From: Planctomycetes bacterium TMED75
Lineage (GTDB): Bacteria > Planctomycetota > Phycisphaerae > Phycisphaerales > SM1A02
Assembly: GCA_002171655.1 (NCBI GenBank)
Contig: NHEC01000105.1
Coordinates: 29,239-75,052, forward strand
Length of the DNA stretch: 45,814 nt
Direction of reading: 5' to 3'
In this document: positions 33,030 through 42,059 of the stretch, one piece after another
Numbering within the stretch: the stretch's first letter is position 1
Layout: each line of letters opens with the position of its first letter
The notes under the pieces: model-generated
Database searches by the model: none
Seen by the model: the letters and a program-made list of their open reading frames with translations, nothing else
Told to the model about the DNA's origin: nothing
Program-made: the position numbers and the translations under genes

Positions 33030-35630
33030 ATGACTTCAATTGTCTTGTTTCTCTGCACAGTATTCGGCTTGATGAATCCGAGTACACACTCCTCCCCTCC
33101 CTCGCATTCGCCCCTGTTTCAGTGGTCTGATCTGCCGGTACTCCCGTCTCCTGCGACTGGAGGTTCATTTGGGGGAATCGTCGGAAATAAAATCATCCTG
33201 GCCGGCGGAAGTTACTTTCCGGATCCGGTATGGCAGAACGACAAGCTCTGGTCCGATCGGATCATCAGTCTGGATCTTTCTTCGGAAAGACCCGCTTGGT
33301 CGGTTGAAACGCTCACTCTTCCCGAACCCCTCGGGTACGGCGCTTCGGTTTCACTTCCTGACGAATCGATGCTTCTGGTCGGTGGTTCAGATGGCATCCG
33401 ACACAAGGTGGACTGTTGGTTTCTGAGAATGACACCAGACGGAGCACGTCTCCACGAGGCCCCGCAACTTCCAATTTCCCTTGCCTACACCTCCGCAGTT
33501 CTGGTTGGTCCACGCGTCTATCTGGTTGGTGGACTTGAAACCCCGGATGCACCCGGCACCTCTGCACGCATCCTGTGTCTGGACTGGGCCGACTCCGAAG
33601 CAGAGTGGATCGATGTTTCTCCGATTCCCGATCAACCAGGGGGCCGAATGCTGTGCTCCGTGGCAAGTCACGACGAGAATCTGTATGTCTTTGGTGGATG
33701 TCGCCTTGTCCCATCATCCTCGGGTTCCTCGTCTCGAATCTATCTTTCAGATGCCTGGAAGTTCGTACCAGGAAAGGAATCTGATGGGTCCTGGTCCAAT
33801 CTTCAGGGGATGCCGCGAGGCTTAGCGGCATCTCCGGTCCCCGCGCCGACCATTGGCGCCTCCTTCATCGTGATTCCCGGTGGAGATGACGGAAGCAATG
33901 TCGCGGATATCGATCGTCTGGAAGAACAACACCCCGGTTTCACGACGGACTTTCTCGCCTACCACGTGATTACCGACGAGTGGTCCGACCGCCCTGGATT
34001 TCCTGGCCCCCCACCGCTGACCAATCCCATGGTTCAATGGAAGGATCATTTCATCTTTCCCGGAGGCGAAATCAAGCCTCGGGTGCGCACGGGCAAGGTC
34101 TACGTCGGAGTCGCGAAACTCGAAGCCCCTCGATTCACGACTCTCGATTGGTTCGCACTCGGCACCTATCTCTTTCTGCTGGTACTCCTGGGTTTCTATT
34201 TCACACGCCGGGAGCAGACCACCGACGATTTCTTCCTCGGTGGCCGGCGCGTGCCCTGGTGGGCCGCTGGCATCTCGATCTTCGCCACTCAGCTCAGCGC
34301 CATCACCTTCATGGCCATTCCTGCCAAGTCCTATGCTTCGGATTGGACACTCTTCATCCAGAGCCTTGGCATCTTCGCCATGGCTCCCGTGGTTGCCTAT
34401 CTTTTTCTCCCCTTCTTTCGTGGCCTGAACATCACCACCGCATACGAATACCTCGAGCGCAGATTCTCACTGGCAATTCGTATGTTTGGAAGTGCCCAGT
34501 ATCTTCTCTTTCAGTTCGGCCGGATGGCGATCGTCGTCTATCTTCCGGCCATTGCGTTGTCCTCTGTCACCGGTTTCGAAGTGCACACCTGCATTCTCCT
34601 CATGGGGGTGCTCTGTATCATCTACACCGTGCTTGGTGGAATCGAAGCGGTCATCTGGTCTGATGTCATTCAGGCATTCGTTCTGGTAGGCGGGGCCGGA
34701 TTGATCCTGGTCTGGTGCATGAACGGGGTGGAGGGTGGATTCGGGGAACTCTACGATCGAGCCTCCTCCTCTGGCCGACTCCGCATCGCCGACGTGGATT
34801 GGGATTTCACCCGAAGTTCTCTCCCCGTGGTGATTCTCGGTGGGATCTTCATCAATCTGATTCCGTACGCTTCCGATCAATCCGTGGTCCAACGATACCT
34901 CACGACTTCCGATGAGCGCAGTGCGCGCAAGGCGATCTGGCTCGGCGGACTCATTGCAATTCCGGCATCAATCCTGTTCTTCAGCCTCGGAACCGCGCTG
35001 TTCGGTTTCTATGACGCGAATCCAGAGCTGCTTGGTCCCATCTCCAAGACCGATCAGATTGTCCCCTGGTTTCTGGTGAACGAGATCCCCGCCGGCCTGG
35101 CCGGCCTGGTCATTGCCGGGGTCTTTGCTGCCGCAATGTCGAGTCTGGACTCAAGCATGAACTCGTCAGCCACTGCGCTCATCAATGATTTCTACAGACG
35201 CCTTCGTCCTGCTTCCGTTCAGACCAGTGAATCCAGTGATCTCCTGCTTGCTCGAATACTCACTGTGGTGCTGGGTTGCATCGGTACGGCTGCTGCTCTG
35301 GTGCTTGCGTCGTTTCCCGCCGAGAGCGTCTTTGATCAGTGGCTGGAGATAGTAGGTCTCTTCGCGAGCGGGCTCTGTGGTCTGTTCGTACTCGGGGTGT
35401 TCACCCAGAGGCCGGGTACGGTATCCGCGATCATAGGAATCGTATGCAGTGTGTTGATTCTGATTCTGGTGAAGAACTACACGAACCTCAACGGACTTCT
35501 TTATGCGGGCATCGGTACCATGACCTGCTTCAGTGCCGGTTGGGTGTCTGGGCTGCTCCTGTCTGATGGCAGGCGACAAAACGGGACGAGCTTTTGGAAC
35601 AGGAGAAAACCTCTTCATGCAGCTGACTGA
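33030..35630 (+). CDS. Kelch-propeller / sodium-solute symporter fusion
   Basis: 866 residues from the ATG at 33030, which begins a signal-like helix (MTSIVLFLCTVFGLM). Residues about 30-365 form a kelch-type beta-propeller with repeated GG and W..D blades (GNKIILAGGSYFPDP; ESMLLVGGSDG; PRVYLVGGLETP; ENLYVFGGCR). This matches the cyclically permuted mutarotase family. Residues from about 375 are a sodium:solute symporter with about 13 helices: DDFFLGGRRVPWWAAGISIFATQLSAITFMAIPAKSYASDWTL and VAGVFAAAMSSLDSSMNS are signature stretches. Such fusions are associated with sialic acid or sugar uptake. The propeller would sit outside and convert a sugar anomer before import; the substrate here is inferred only. 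The end overlaps the next gene by 14 bases. Confidence 0.9.
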   Translation: MTSIVLFLCTVFGLMNPSTHSSPPSHSPLFQWSDLPVLPSPATGGSFGGIVGNKIILAGGSYFPDPVWQNDKLWSDRIISLDLSSERPAWSVETLTLPEPLGYGASVSLPDESMLLVGGSDGIRHKVDCWFLRMTPDGARLHEAPQLPISLAYTSAVLVGPRVYLVGGLETPDAPGTSARILCLDWADSEAEWIDVSPIPDQPGGRMLCSVASHDENLYVFGGCRLVPSSSGSSSRIYLSDAWKFVPGKESDGSWSNLQGMPRGLAASPVPAPTIGASFIVIPGGDDGSNVADIDRLEEQHPGFTTDFLAYHVITDEWSDRPGFPGPPPLTNPMVQWKDHFIFPGGEIKPRVRTGKVYVGVAKLEAPRFTTLDWFALGTYLFLLVLLGFYFTRREQTTDDFFLGGRRVPWWAAGISIFATQLSAITFMAIPAKSYASDWTLFIQSLGIFAMAPVVAYLFLPFFRGLNITTAYEYLERRFSLAIRMFGSAQYLLFQFGRMAIVVYLPAIALSSVTGFEVHTCILLMGVLCIIYTVLGGIEAVIWSDVIQAFVLVGGAGLILVWCMNGVEGGFGELYDRASSSGRLRIADVDWDFTRSSLPVVILGGIFINLIPYASDQSVVQRYLTTSDERSARKAIWLGGLIAIPASILFFSLGTALFGFYDANPELLGPISKTDQIVPWFLVNEIPAGLAGLVIAGVFAAAMSSLDSSMNSSATALINDFYRRLRPASVQTSESSDLLLARILTVVLGCIGTAAALVLASFPAESVFDQWLEIVGLFASGLCGLFVLGVFTQRPGTVSAIIGIVCSVLILILVKNYTNLNGLLYAGIGTMTCFSAGWVSGLLLSDGRRQNGTSFWNRRKPLHAAD

Positions 35631-36633
35631 CGCCAAAGCGATGGAGATCGCACTCGAGATCATGACTCGGACGATGCCTTTCTTCAAAAGGAACCGTAAC
35701 TCGATGACCGATCAGGATCTGATCGTCAAACCTGACGGAAGTCCTGTCACCACTCGAGATCTCGCCGGGCAAGCTCTCTACGTCCTGCTTCTCGAACGAG
35801 CCCTCCATCTCCCACCAGGCGAACTTCAGATGTGTGGCGAGGAGACCTCGGAAATGCTCGAGGGGTCAGGAGCCTCTGATCTTCGAATGCGGGTTTGTGA
35901 ATTGCTTGCAGTCGAAGGTTTCAGGATTTCCCAATCCACGATCGGATCCGTCATTTCCCGCGGCAGTCTTCGACCTGAACAGGGCAGCGGTAGTACACAC
36001 TGGATCTGTGATCCCATTGACGGAACGAAACGCTATCTTTCCGGTCACGTGTATTCCACATGTCTTGCCTTCGTCCGCAAAGGCGCTCTGGTTGCTGGCG
36101 CAATAGGGGTTCCTGATCTTCCCGCAACCGGAGCTAAGGAGGTCATTCGACCAGGTGGTGCGGGAACCCTGGTCGGAGCTTATCGGGGGGGAGGGGCCTT
36201 CCAGGCAGATGGTGGGAACCCACTTGAGCACCTGACTCGATTGCGCGTCCGTCCGTACTCCTGTGATTCTCCTCGAGTGAGGGTCGCTCGATCACTGGGG
36301 AACATTCCCTTCGGGCCCCGCCTGAAGCAATCTCTGGAGGCTGCGGGGGTCGAGGGGATTCCCGTTCAGGTCGATAACCAGAGCAAATACGCCGCCTTGG
36401 TCACTGATCGGGTGGACTTGATTGCACAAACCGGCCTTTCGAAGGATAGTCCATGCAGTTGGGATTACGCTCCCGGTGTGTTGATCGCCGAGGAATTTGG
36501 GGTTGTCGTGAAGGACGGAGCCAACAAGCCCTTTGACTTCGACACCGGTTCTCGCCTTCTCTGCAACAACGGTGTTCGTTGTGCACACTCCAGTCTCTAC
36601 GACCCGCTCTTTTCCACCGATGAACCATCTTGA
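35617..36633 (+). CDS. Inositol-monophosphatase-family phosphatase, divergent
   Basis: 338 residues from the ATG at 35617, with AGGAG about 11 bases upstream. Metal-site residues are present: G74-E-E (CGEETSE), D132-P-I-D135-G-T and W282-D283 (SWDYAPGVLIAEEFG). The fold is the Li-sensitive, Mg-dependent phosphatase superfamily. The segment after DPIDGT is KRYLSGHVYSTCL rather than the KGFLRGGQFA of HAL2-type PAP phosphatases, so the substrate is probably different. It could hydrolyse PAP, PAPS, an inositol phosphate or a sugar phosphate. It is coupled to the kelch-symporter gene and followed 22 bases later by the sulfotransferase, which suggests a role in that pathway. Confidence 0.85.
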   Translation: MQLTDAKAMEIALEIMTRTMPFFKRNRNSMTDQDLIVKPDGSPVTTRDLAGQALYVLLLERALHLPPGELQMCGEETSEMLEGSGASDLRMRVCELLAVEGFRISQSTIGSVISRGSLRPEQGSGSTHWICDPIDGTKRYLSGHVYSTCLAFVRKGALVAGAIGVPDLPATGAKEVIRPGGAGTLVGAYRGGGAFQADGGNPLEHLTRLRVRPYSCDSPRVRVARSLGNIPFGPRLKQSLEAAGVEGIPVQVDNQSKYAALVTDRVDLIAQTGLSKDSPCSWDYAPGVLIAEEFGVVVKDGANKPFDFDTGSRLLCNNGVRCAHSSLYDPLFSTDEPS

Positions 36634-36655
36634 TTTGACCCCCTGAGTCTCTTTA

Positions 36656-37693
36656 ATGCACCTGTCAAAGATCAACAACCTGCTCAACAAGTTCTTGGTT
36701 CGCAGCAAGAGTGCAAATCATGAGCACTCCCTCGGCATTGAACCCGTGAAGAATGTTCGGCCCATTTGGTTGCACGGATTTGCTCGATCGGGAACCACAT
36801 CAGCGATGTATCGCTTGTCGAATCGACTTGGCAGGAATGCGGTTTTCGAACCAGGGCACAAACAGTTTCACGACCAAATTCCTGGTGCCGACTTCGATGA
36901 TGTCGTGATGATGATGAAATCCGTTCCCAGGCCCGATCGTTGGGAAGAGTATTTCGTCGGTGATGGAATCCTCTCTTCCTTCGAGACTTTCGGATCGGAT
37001 CTCGGTGAACTCAATCAGTGGAAACGATTCTGTGCCTACATTGACTATCTCTATGAGTTTGCCGGTCACAACGTGGTCATCAAGGAAATCCGGCTTTTCG
37101 CGAATCTCCCTGCGATTGCTCGCTACCACCAGGATCGTTCTCTTGACTGGCTGTTCATAGGAATTATCTGTTCGCCAGTCGTTCCCTTGAACTCCTACTA
37201 CCGAAGGGGCTGGCTGTCGGGTGATCAACTGCGCAAGTACCCTCCCGAAATTGATCAGGCCAACACCTATCGATTAGATACCTTCAGGCGGCTCAACCGG
37301 TTCCCGGAGCTCACAGAGCTTCCTGCAGACTCACCATCTGAAAAGCTTCTTCTCAATTGCCTCCTCGATCATGCGGAACTCCGTCGTTTTGTCAGCGAGG
37401 ACCCCGAAAACAGACTACTCACCAGCCTGGACAGCCTGAATGAAGCCGTGGACTGGGTACTCGATCGCACCCAAGAAGAAGTTGGCCTGCAGCCAACTCC
37501 CGATCAACGTGTCACCAGAACAGGTCACGGTGTCGATCAGTACTTCTACCGGGATGTCATCGAGCCTCTGAATCCATCTCTTCGAGATGCCTTGGAAGCC
37601 CAATGGGGCTCGATTCACCCCGATTCAATGGCCTCAAATGGTGGATTTCGCCGATATCTCACATCGCTGCGGCACCGTCTTTTTTCTCACTGA
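36656..37693 (+). CDS. Sulfotransferase-like protein
   Basis: 345 residues. The 5'-phosphosulfate loop is GFARSGTTSAMYRLSNRLG (residues 41-48 core, RSGTT). The 3'-phosphate site has S180 in CSPVVPLNSYYRRGW. The Arg of the usual R-x7-S motif is Cys172, an odd change in a PAPS-binding residue. A helical insert between these motifs and a long C-terminal helical region follow. Sulfotransferases move the sulfuryl group of PAPS to a glycan, lipid, peptide or small molecule and release PAP. No signal peptide or transmembrane helix is seen, so it should be cytoplasmic. It sits between two phosphatase genes of the PAP-phosphatase superfamily and upstream of the PAPS-making genes. Confidence 0.75.
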   Translation: MHLSKINNLLNKFLVRSKSANHEHSLGIEPVKNVRPIWLHGFARSGTTSAMYRLSNRLGRNAVFEPGHKQFHDQIPGADFDDVVMMMKSVPRPDRWEEYFVGDGILSSFETFGSDLGELNQWKRFCAYIDYLYEFAGHNVVIKEIRLFANLPAIARYHQDRSLDWLFIGIICSPVVPLNSYYRRGWLSGDQLRKYPPEIDQANTYRLDTFRRLNRFPELTELPADSPSEKLLLNCLLDHAELRRFVSEDPENRLLTSLDSLNEAVDWVLDRTQEEVGLQPTPDQRVTRTGHGVDQYFYRDVIEPLNPSLRDALEAQWGSIHPDSMASNGGFRRYLTSLRHRLFSH

Positions 37694-37729
37694 ACATTCT
37701 CTCAAATCCAGATCTGTCTCGGAGCCCTC

Positions 37730-38722
37730 ATGGCCATCAGCCCCGCCGAACTCGCACCTATTGCCCAAGAAGTGATTGAAATCTCATCAGGGATCGTTGC
37801 CGGTCTCGGCCAGGACCTGGAGCGTATTTCCTCCATCTCCAAGGACGATCGGAGTCCAGTGACTGTCGCGGATTTCTCCGTTCAAGCGATCGTGGGTCTT
37901 CACCTGAAGGGGTGTGGAGTCGAAGAGATGATTGGTGAGGAAGATGCGGAAAAACTGCGAGAGAACGCAACCCTTCGTTCAGAAGTTCTGGCGACTACCC
38001 AGCGGGTCTTCCCGAACGCGACCGAAGACGACGTCCTTGAAGCAATTGATTCGGGGTGTCACGAGGGGGGTCCTACGGGAACCTTCTGGACACTCGATCC
38101 CATTGATGGAACCAAGGGATTTCTTCGAGGTGGTCAGTTCGCACTGGCCCTCGGCCTCGTACGAGATGGGATCATCGAACTTGGATTGCTCGGTCTGCCT
38201 CACTGGGGCATCGAATCCGATCCCTCGGGAGGATCGGTTCAGAGTCCGGGTTCAGTCTGCATGGCTCTTCGAGGATCTGGCGCGCAGGGATGGGCGCTGG
38301 GAAGCAGCGATAAGCATCAACTGACCGTTTCCGACTGGTCCGATGACCGACCCATACGGACCTGTGAATCGGTTGAATCCGGGCACACTTCTCATGATGC
38401 CAGCGCCAAGATCACTGATGCATTCTCCGCGCACGAGGCTGTTCGACTCGACAGTCAGGCCAAGTATGCGGTTGTTGCCTCCGGGGCTGCGGACGCCTAC
38501 CTCAGACTTCCTACAAGACCCGGTTACGTGGAACGCATCTGGGACCATGCAGGTGGAGCGCTGATTGCCACGGAAGCGGGAGCCGTTGTCACGGACATCC
38601 ATGGGAATCAGCTGGACTTTTCGCAGGGCCGTGGGCTGGAAAAGAACAAAGGCGTCGTCTGCTCGGTTCCGGGCGCCCATCAGCGAATCATCGATCGGAT
38701 ACGTGAAATCGGCCTTGGATGA
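37730..38722 (+). CDS. 3'(2'),5'-bisphosphate nucleotidase (HAL2/CysQ type, PAP phosphatase)
   Basis: 330 residues, with GGAG about five bases before the ATG. Metal-site motifs are intact: GEEDAEKL (69-76), DPIDGTKGFLRGGQFALALGLV (core DPIDGT at 123-128) and W271-D272 in RIWDHAGGALIATEAGA. The FLRGGQFA stretch after DPIDGT is diagnostic for the eukaryote-like HAL2/SAL1 branch rather than the shorter E. coli CysQ. The enzyme removes the 3'-phosphate from PAP, giving AMP, and relieves inhibition of sulfotransferases; it may also act on PAPS. It follows the sulfotransferase by 36 bases and precedes the sulfate permease by 24, which fits a role in clearing PAP after sulfation. Confidence 0.93.
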   Translation: MAISPAELAPIAQEVIEISSGIVAGLGQDLERISSISKDDRSPVTVADFSVQAIVGLHLKGCGVEEMIGEEDAEKLRENATLRSEVLATTQRVFPNATEDDVLEAIDSGCHEGGPTGTFWTLDPIDGTKGFLRGGQFALALGLVRDGIIELGLLGLPHWGIESDPSGGSVQSPGSVCMALRGSGAQGWALGSSDKHQLTVSDWSDDRPIRTCESVESGHTSHDASAKITDAFSAHEAVRLDSQAKYAVVASGAADAYLRLPTRPGYVERIWDHAGGALIATEAGAVVTDIHGNQLDFSQGRGLEKNKGVVCSVPGAHQRIIDRIREIGLG

Positions 38723-38746
38723 CCTGACGGACATGGGTGAGACCAC

Positions 38747-40564
38747 ATGACCTTTGCAGTCCTGATCACACTCCTGGTATTGGTGCTTCTGATCGGCTTT
38801 CTGCTGTTCACCAATGCCAGTACGGATGTGGTCATCATCGGATCGCTGGTCCTCCTGATGCTCTTCGGAGTCCTCACGCCGATCCAGGCTCTGTCGGGCT
38901 TCATCGAAACCGGTCCGCTCATGATCGGCGGCCTGTTCGTGGTGGCCGCTGGACTGCGCGAGACCGGAATGGTCGAGCGGGTGGCGAAACTTCTTCTCGG
39001 CAGACCCAACACGCTTTCCGGTGCGCAGTTTCGGTTGATGATCCCGGTCAGTGTGCTCAGTGGTTTCATGAACACCACCGCGATCGTCGCGATGTATCTT
39101 CCCATCGTCTCCGATTGGGCGAAGCGGATCGGGGTCAGCTCCTCCAAGCTCTACATGCCGCTCTCGTTTTCAGCGATCTTCGGTGGTCAGTTCAGCCAGC
39201 TCGGAACCGCGACCAATCTGGTCATTCTGGGTCTGTACATAAAGTGGTCTGAAAGTGACCAATCAAACTGGGCCCGGGAGATCGGTGGCGGAGAGCTGTC
39301 GAGTGCCGCTGAATTCTGGGGTATGACGGCATCCGGAATTCCAGCTGCCATCCTTGGCATTTCATTCATCGCTCTATTCAGCAAATGGTTGCTCCCTGAC
39401 CGGGTCAAGCAGATGGACATCACCGATGAAGCTCGCCGTTATGAGGTGACCATGCGGGTCGATCCTGGTGCGGCACTGCTGGGAAAGACGATCGAGGAGG
39501 CCAATCTTCGTTCACTTCCGGGTCTCTACTTGTTCGGCATCGAACGGGGCTCCACGATGCTTCACGCAGTGGGTCCGGATGAATGCCTGCAGGAGAACGA
39601 CCTGCTTCACTTTGCAGGAGTCCTGGAGTCCGTGGTCGATCTCACGAGAATCCGCGGGCTCACACCAGCCGAGGGTGACTCCGGCCTGCACCAAAGTCGT
39701 CGAGTGCTTGTGGAAGCCGTGGTTTCGGCAGAAGCCCCATTCATCGGCCAGACGGTCAAGCAGTGCTCATTCCGCACCACCTACGGGGCGGCGATCATCG
39801 GAGTCTTCCGAAGTGGTGAGAAGCGATCCGGCAAGATCGGAAACATGACCCTCGAACCCGGCGACACCCTTCTTCTCGATTCCTCCGCAGGGTTTGCTCG
39901 TCTCAACAAGGACAGTCGAGACTTCTATCTGGTCTCCACCGTGGAGGGCGGTCGCGTGGTCCGCCACGATCGAGCCCTCATCTCCGGATTGATTCTCCTG
40001 GCAATGATCATCCTGCTCATCACGGGATGGACCGACAAGGTCGTCGCGGTCTGGCTTGCCGCCATGGCGATGATCGGAACCCGCTGCCTTTCCGGTGCCA
40101 TCGCCCGCAGTGCGATCAACTGGCAGGTCCTTCTGACCATTGGCGGTGCGATAGGAATCGGACAAGCGGTTCAGGCTTCCGGGTTGGCGAAGATCGGGGC
40201 AACCGGACTACTCGATGTGGTCTCCACCATGGCCGATTCACCAAGGTTGATTCTGGCGAGCGTCATACTCATCACCGGATTCCTGGCACAGTTCGTGACG
40301 AACTATGGTGCAGCGACCATCATGTTCGCGATCGTCATCCTCATCGCCGAAACGCTGGGCCTTCGTCCAGAGCCATTCGTATTCGGGTTGATGGCTGGCG
40401 CGGGATGCAACTTCCTGACCCCGATCGGCTATCAGACCAACCTGATGGTGTTTGGCCCCGGGGGATATCGCTTCACCGACTTCATGAGACTTGGGATTCC
40501 CCTGCTGGTGATCGTCATCTTCTGCGCCACCCTGATCATCCCACTGGTATTCCCCTTTTCTTGA
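38747..40564 (+). CDS. SLC13-family permease with two RCK_C domains, probable sulfate importer
   Basis: 605 residues. The N-terminal half (about 1-220) is a set of transmembrane helices with the SLC13 motif SGFMNTTAIVAMYLP (N109-T-T) and GQFSQLGTATNLVILG. Two RCK_C/TrkA-C domains follow (about 232-303 and 318-400, beginning VTMRVDPGAALLGKTI and LVEAVVSAEAPFIGQTV). The second transmembrane half contains the repeated motif QFVTNYGAATIMFAIVI. This is the layout of SLT/SAC1-like sodium-sulfate transporters and related bacterial permeases. Sulfate as substrate is inferred from the neighbours: PAP phosphatase upstream, Sat and CysC downstream. GGTGAG lies upstream of the ATG. Confidence 0.9.
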   Translation: MTFAVLITLLVLVLLIGFLLFTNASTDVVIIGSLVLLMLFGVLTPIQALSGFIETGPLMIGGLFVVAAGLRETGMVERVAKLLLGRPNTLSGAQFRLMIPVSVLSGFMNTTAIVAMYLPIVSDWAKRIGVSSSKLYMPLSFSAIFGGQFSQLGTATNLVILGLYIKWSESDQSNWAREIGGGELSSAAEFWGMTASGIPAAILGISFIALFSKWLLPDRVKQMDITDEARRYEVTMRVDPGAALLGKTIEEANLRSLPGLYLFGIERGSTMLHAVGPDECLQENDLLHFAGVLESVVDLTRIRGLTPAEGDSGLHQSRRVLVEAVVSAEAPFIGQTVKQCSFRTTYGAAIIGVFRSGEKRSGKIGNMTLEPGDTLLLDSSAGFARLNKDSRDFYLVSTVEGGRVVRHDRALISGLILLAMIILLITGWTDKVVAVWLAAMAMIGTRCLSGAIARSAINWQVLLTIGGAIGIGQAVQASGLAKIGATGLLDVVSTMADSPRLILASVILITGFLAQFVTNYGAATIMFAIVILIAETLGLRPEPFVFGLMAGAGCNFLTPIGYQTNLMVFGPGGYRFTDFMRLGIPLLVIVIFCATLIIPLVFPFS

Positions 40565-40718
40565 CCCCTTGATGCAAGGTCCGGAAATCGGTCCCTTTTC
40601 ACGGCTCCTTCCCACTCTTTCTCGCTGCCAAATCGGATCAGGGGCTCCCAGCCTAATGGTCTGGATTTATGCGGGTTAGTGGTCTTTTTAGGTTCCACCA
40701 GAGAGATCATATCGATGC

Positions 40719-40747
40719 TTGATGCAGGGATCGGCAATCGCTACGAT
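40719..40747 (+). promoter_or_regulatory. Putative sigma-70-type promoter for sat-cysC
   Basis: TTGATG (-35, four of six) and TACGAT (-10, four of six) are separated by exactly 17 bases, 63 bases before the sat ATG. It lies in the 245-base gap after the permease gene, the only large gap within the sulfur block. The match is moderate. Confidence 0.35.
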
Positions 40748-40809
40748 CGCTCATCTGTCAATGGTTTCATCTTTCAACCCACCTGTATCCCAGGGAAAGC
40801 AACACGATT

Positions 40810-41997
40810 ATGTCACGGTCATCCTTGATCGAACCCCATGGCGGTTCTCTTATAAACAGACTCGTTCCCGAAACCGAGATGGCTGCGCTGCGCGAAAAAG
40901 CGTCCTCGCTGCCCGCGATCACCCTGAGTGCCAAGCAGGCATGCGATCTTGAAATGATCGCCATTGGTGCCTTCAGCCCCCTGACCGGTTTCGTCGGAAA
41001 GGCGGACTTCGAAGGCATCTGCAAGGACATGCGCCTTGCTGACGGTACCGTGTGGCCCATTCCCATCACCCTCGCGGTCGATGATGAAGTCAAAGCTACT
41101 CTCTCCGAAGGCTCATCCGCTGCTTTGTTCCACAGCGACGGAACCTTGCTGGCCATCATCGATGTCCAGGAGATTTACGCACACGACAAGGCTCTCGAGA
41201 TCCCCAACGTTTTCCGAACCGAAGACGATGCACACCCCGGTGTTGCCGCCGTCCAGGAAGAAGGCGATTGGCTCGTCGGTGGTCCGATTCACGTGTTGAC
41301 CGTGGTTCCCGAGAATGAACCCGGCGAGCAGTTCACCGAACACCGTCTTCCCCCTGCTGAGACTCGAGCTGACTTCGAGTCTCGTGGGTGGAACACCATC
41401 GCGGCGTTCCAGACTCGAAACCCCATTCACCGAGCTCACGAATACCTCTGCAAGTGTGCCACCGAGATCTGTGACGGACTCCTCATCCACCCCCTGGTCG
41501 GTGAGACCAAGCCCGGCGACATTCCAGCCGACGTGCGCATGGACTGTTACACCACGATCATCGAACATTACTTCGTTGATGAGCGAACACTTCTCACCGT
41601 CATGCCTGCAGCCATGCGCTATGCAGGGCCTCGTGAGGCCGTCCTTCATGCACTCATCCGCAAGAACTACGGTGTCAGTCACTTCATCGTCGGTCGTGAC
41701 CATGCCGGTGTGGGTGACTATTACGGGACCTACGACGCTCAGAACATCTTCGATGAATTCGAGCCCGGAGACATCGGCATCATCCCGCTCAAGTTTGAAC
41801 ACGCTGCCTACAGCAAGAAGGCACAGGGAATGGTCTCAGCCAAGACGTTCCCCAAGCTCGAGGGAGACCAGATCTTCCTTTCAGGTACCAAGGTCCGTGA
41901 AATGCTCGCCAAGGGCGAACGCCCTCCCGGTGAATTCTCACGACCTGAAGTCGCTGATGTCCTGATCAAGTGGGCCACTTCCGAAGTCCCCGCCTGA
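40810..41997 (+). CDS. sat: Sulfate adenylyltransferase (ATP sulfurylase), single-chain type
   Basis: 395 residues. The active site is QTRNPIHRAHEYL (201-213), the second nucleotide motif GRDHAGVGDYYG starts at 295, and the C-terminal signature MLAKGERPPGEFSRPEVADVL is complete. The N-terminal PUA-like domain includes LIEPHGG and FSPLTGF. The enzyme makes APS and pyrophosphate from ATP and sulfate. The single-chain dissimilatory/eukaryote-like form is used here instead of CysDN. Downstream, cysC completes PAPS synthesis. No APS or PAPS reductase gene is in the window, so the APS made may serve sulfation. The ribosome site is weak (AGGGA about 13 bases before ATG). Confidence 0.97.
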   Translation: MSRSSLIEPHGGSLINRLVPETEMAALREKASSLPAITLSAKQACDLEMIAIGAFSPLTGFVGKADFEGICKDMRLADGTVWPIPITLAVDDEVKATLSEGSSAALFHSDGTLLAIIDVQEIYAHDKALEIPNVFRTEDDAHPGVAAVQEEGDWLVGGPIHVLTVVPENEPGEQFTEHRLPPAETRADFESRGWNTIAAFQTRNPIHRAHEYLCKCATEICDGLLIHPLVGETKPGDIPADVRMDCYTTIIEHYFVDERTLLTVMPAAMRYAGPREAVLHALIRKNYGVSHFIVGRDHAGVGDYYGTYDAQNIFDEFEPGDIGIIPLKFEHAAYSKKAQGMVSAKTFPKLEGDQIFLSGTKVREMLAKGERPPGEFSRPEVADVLIKWATSEVPA

Positions 41998-42059
41998 CAT
42001 CCCTACCCGTGCTTTGAACCTGATCTCTCAAGAAGTTTTTTAAGGAATATGAATCAACG

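Noticed and set aside
40565-40809. Intrinsic terminator after the SLC13 permease
   Set aside because: Only a 4-bp CCTT/AAGG hairpin without a T tract is present, so the operon may read through into sat.
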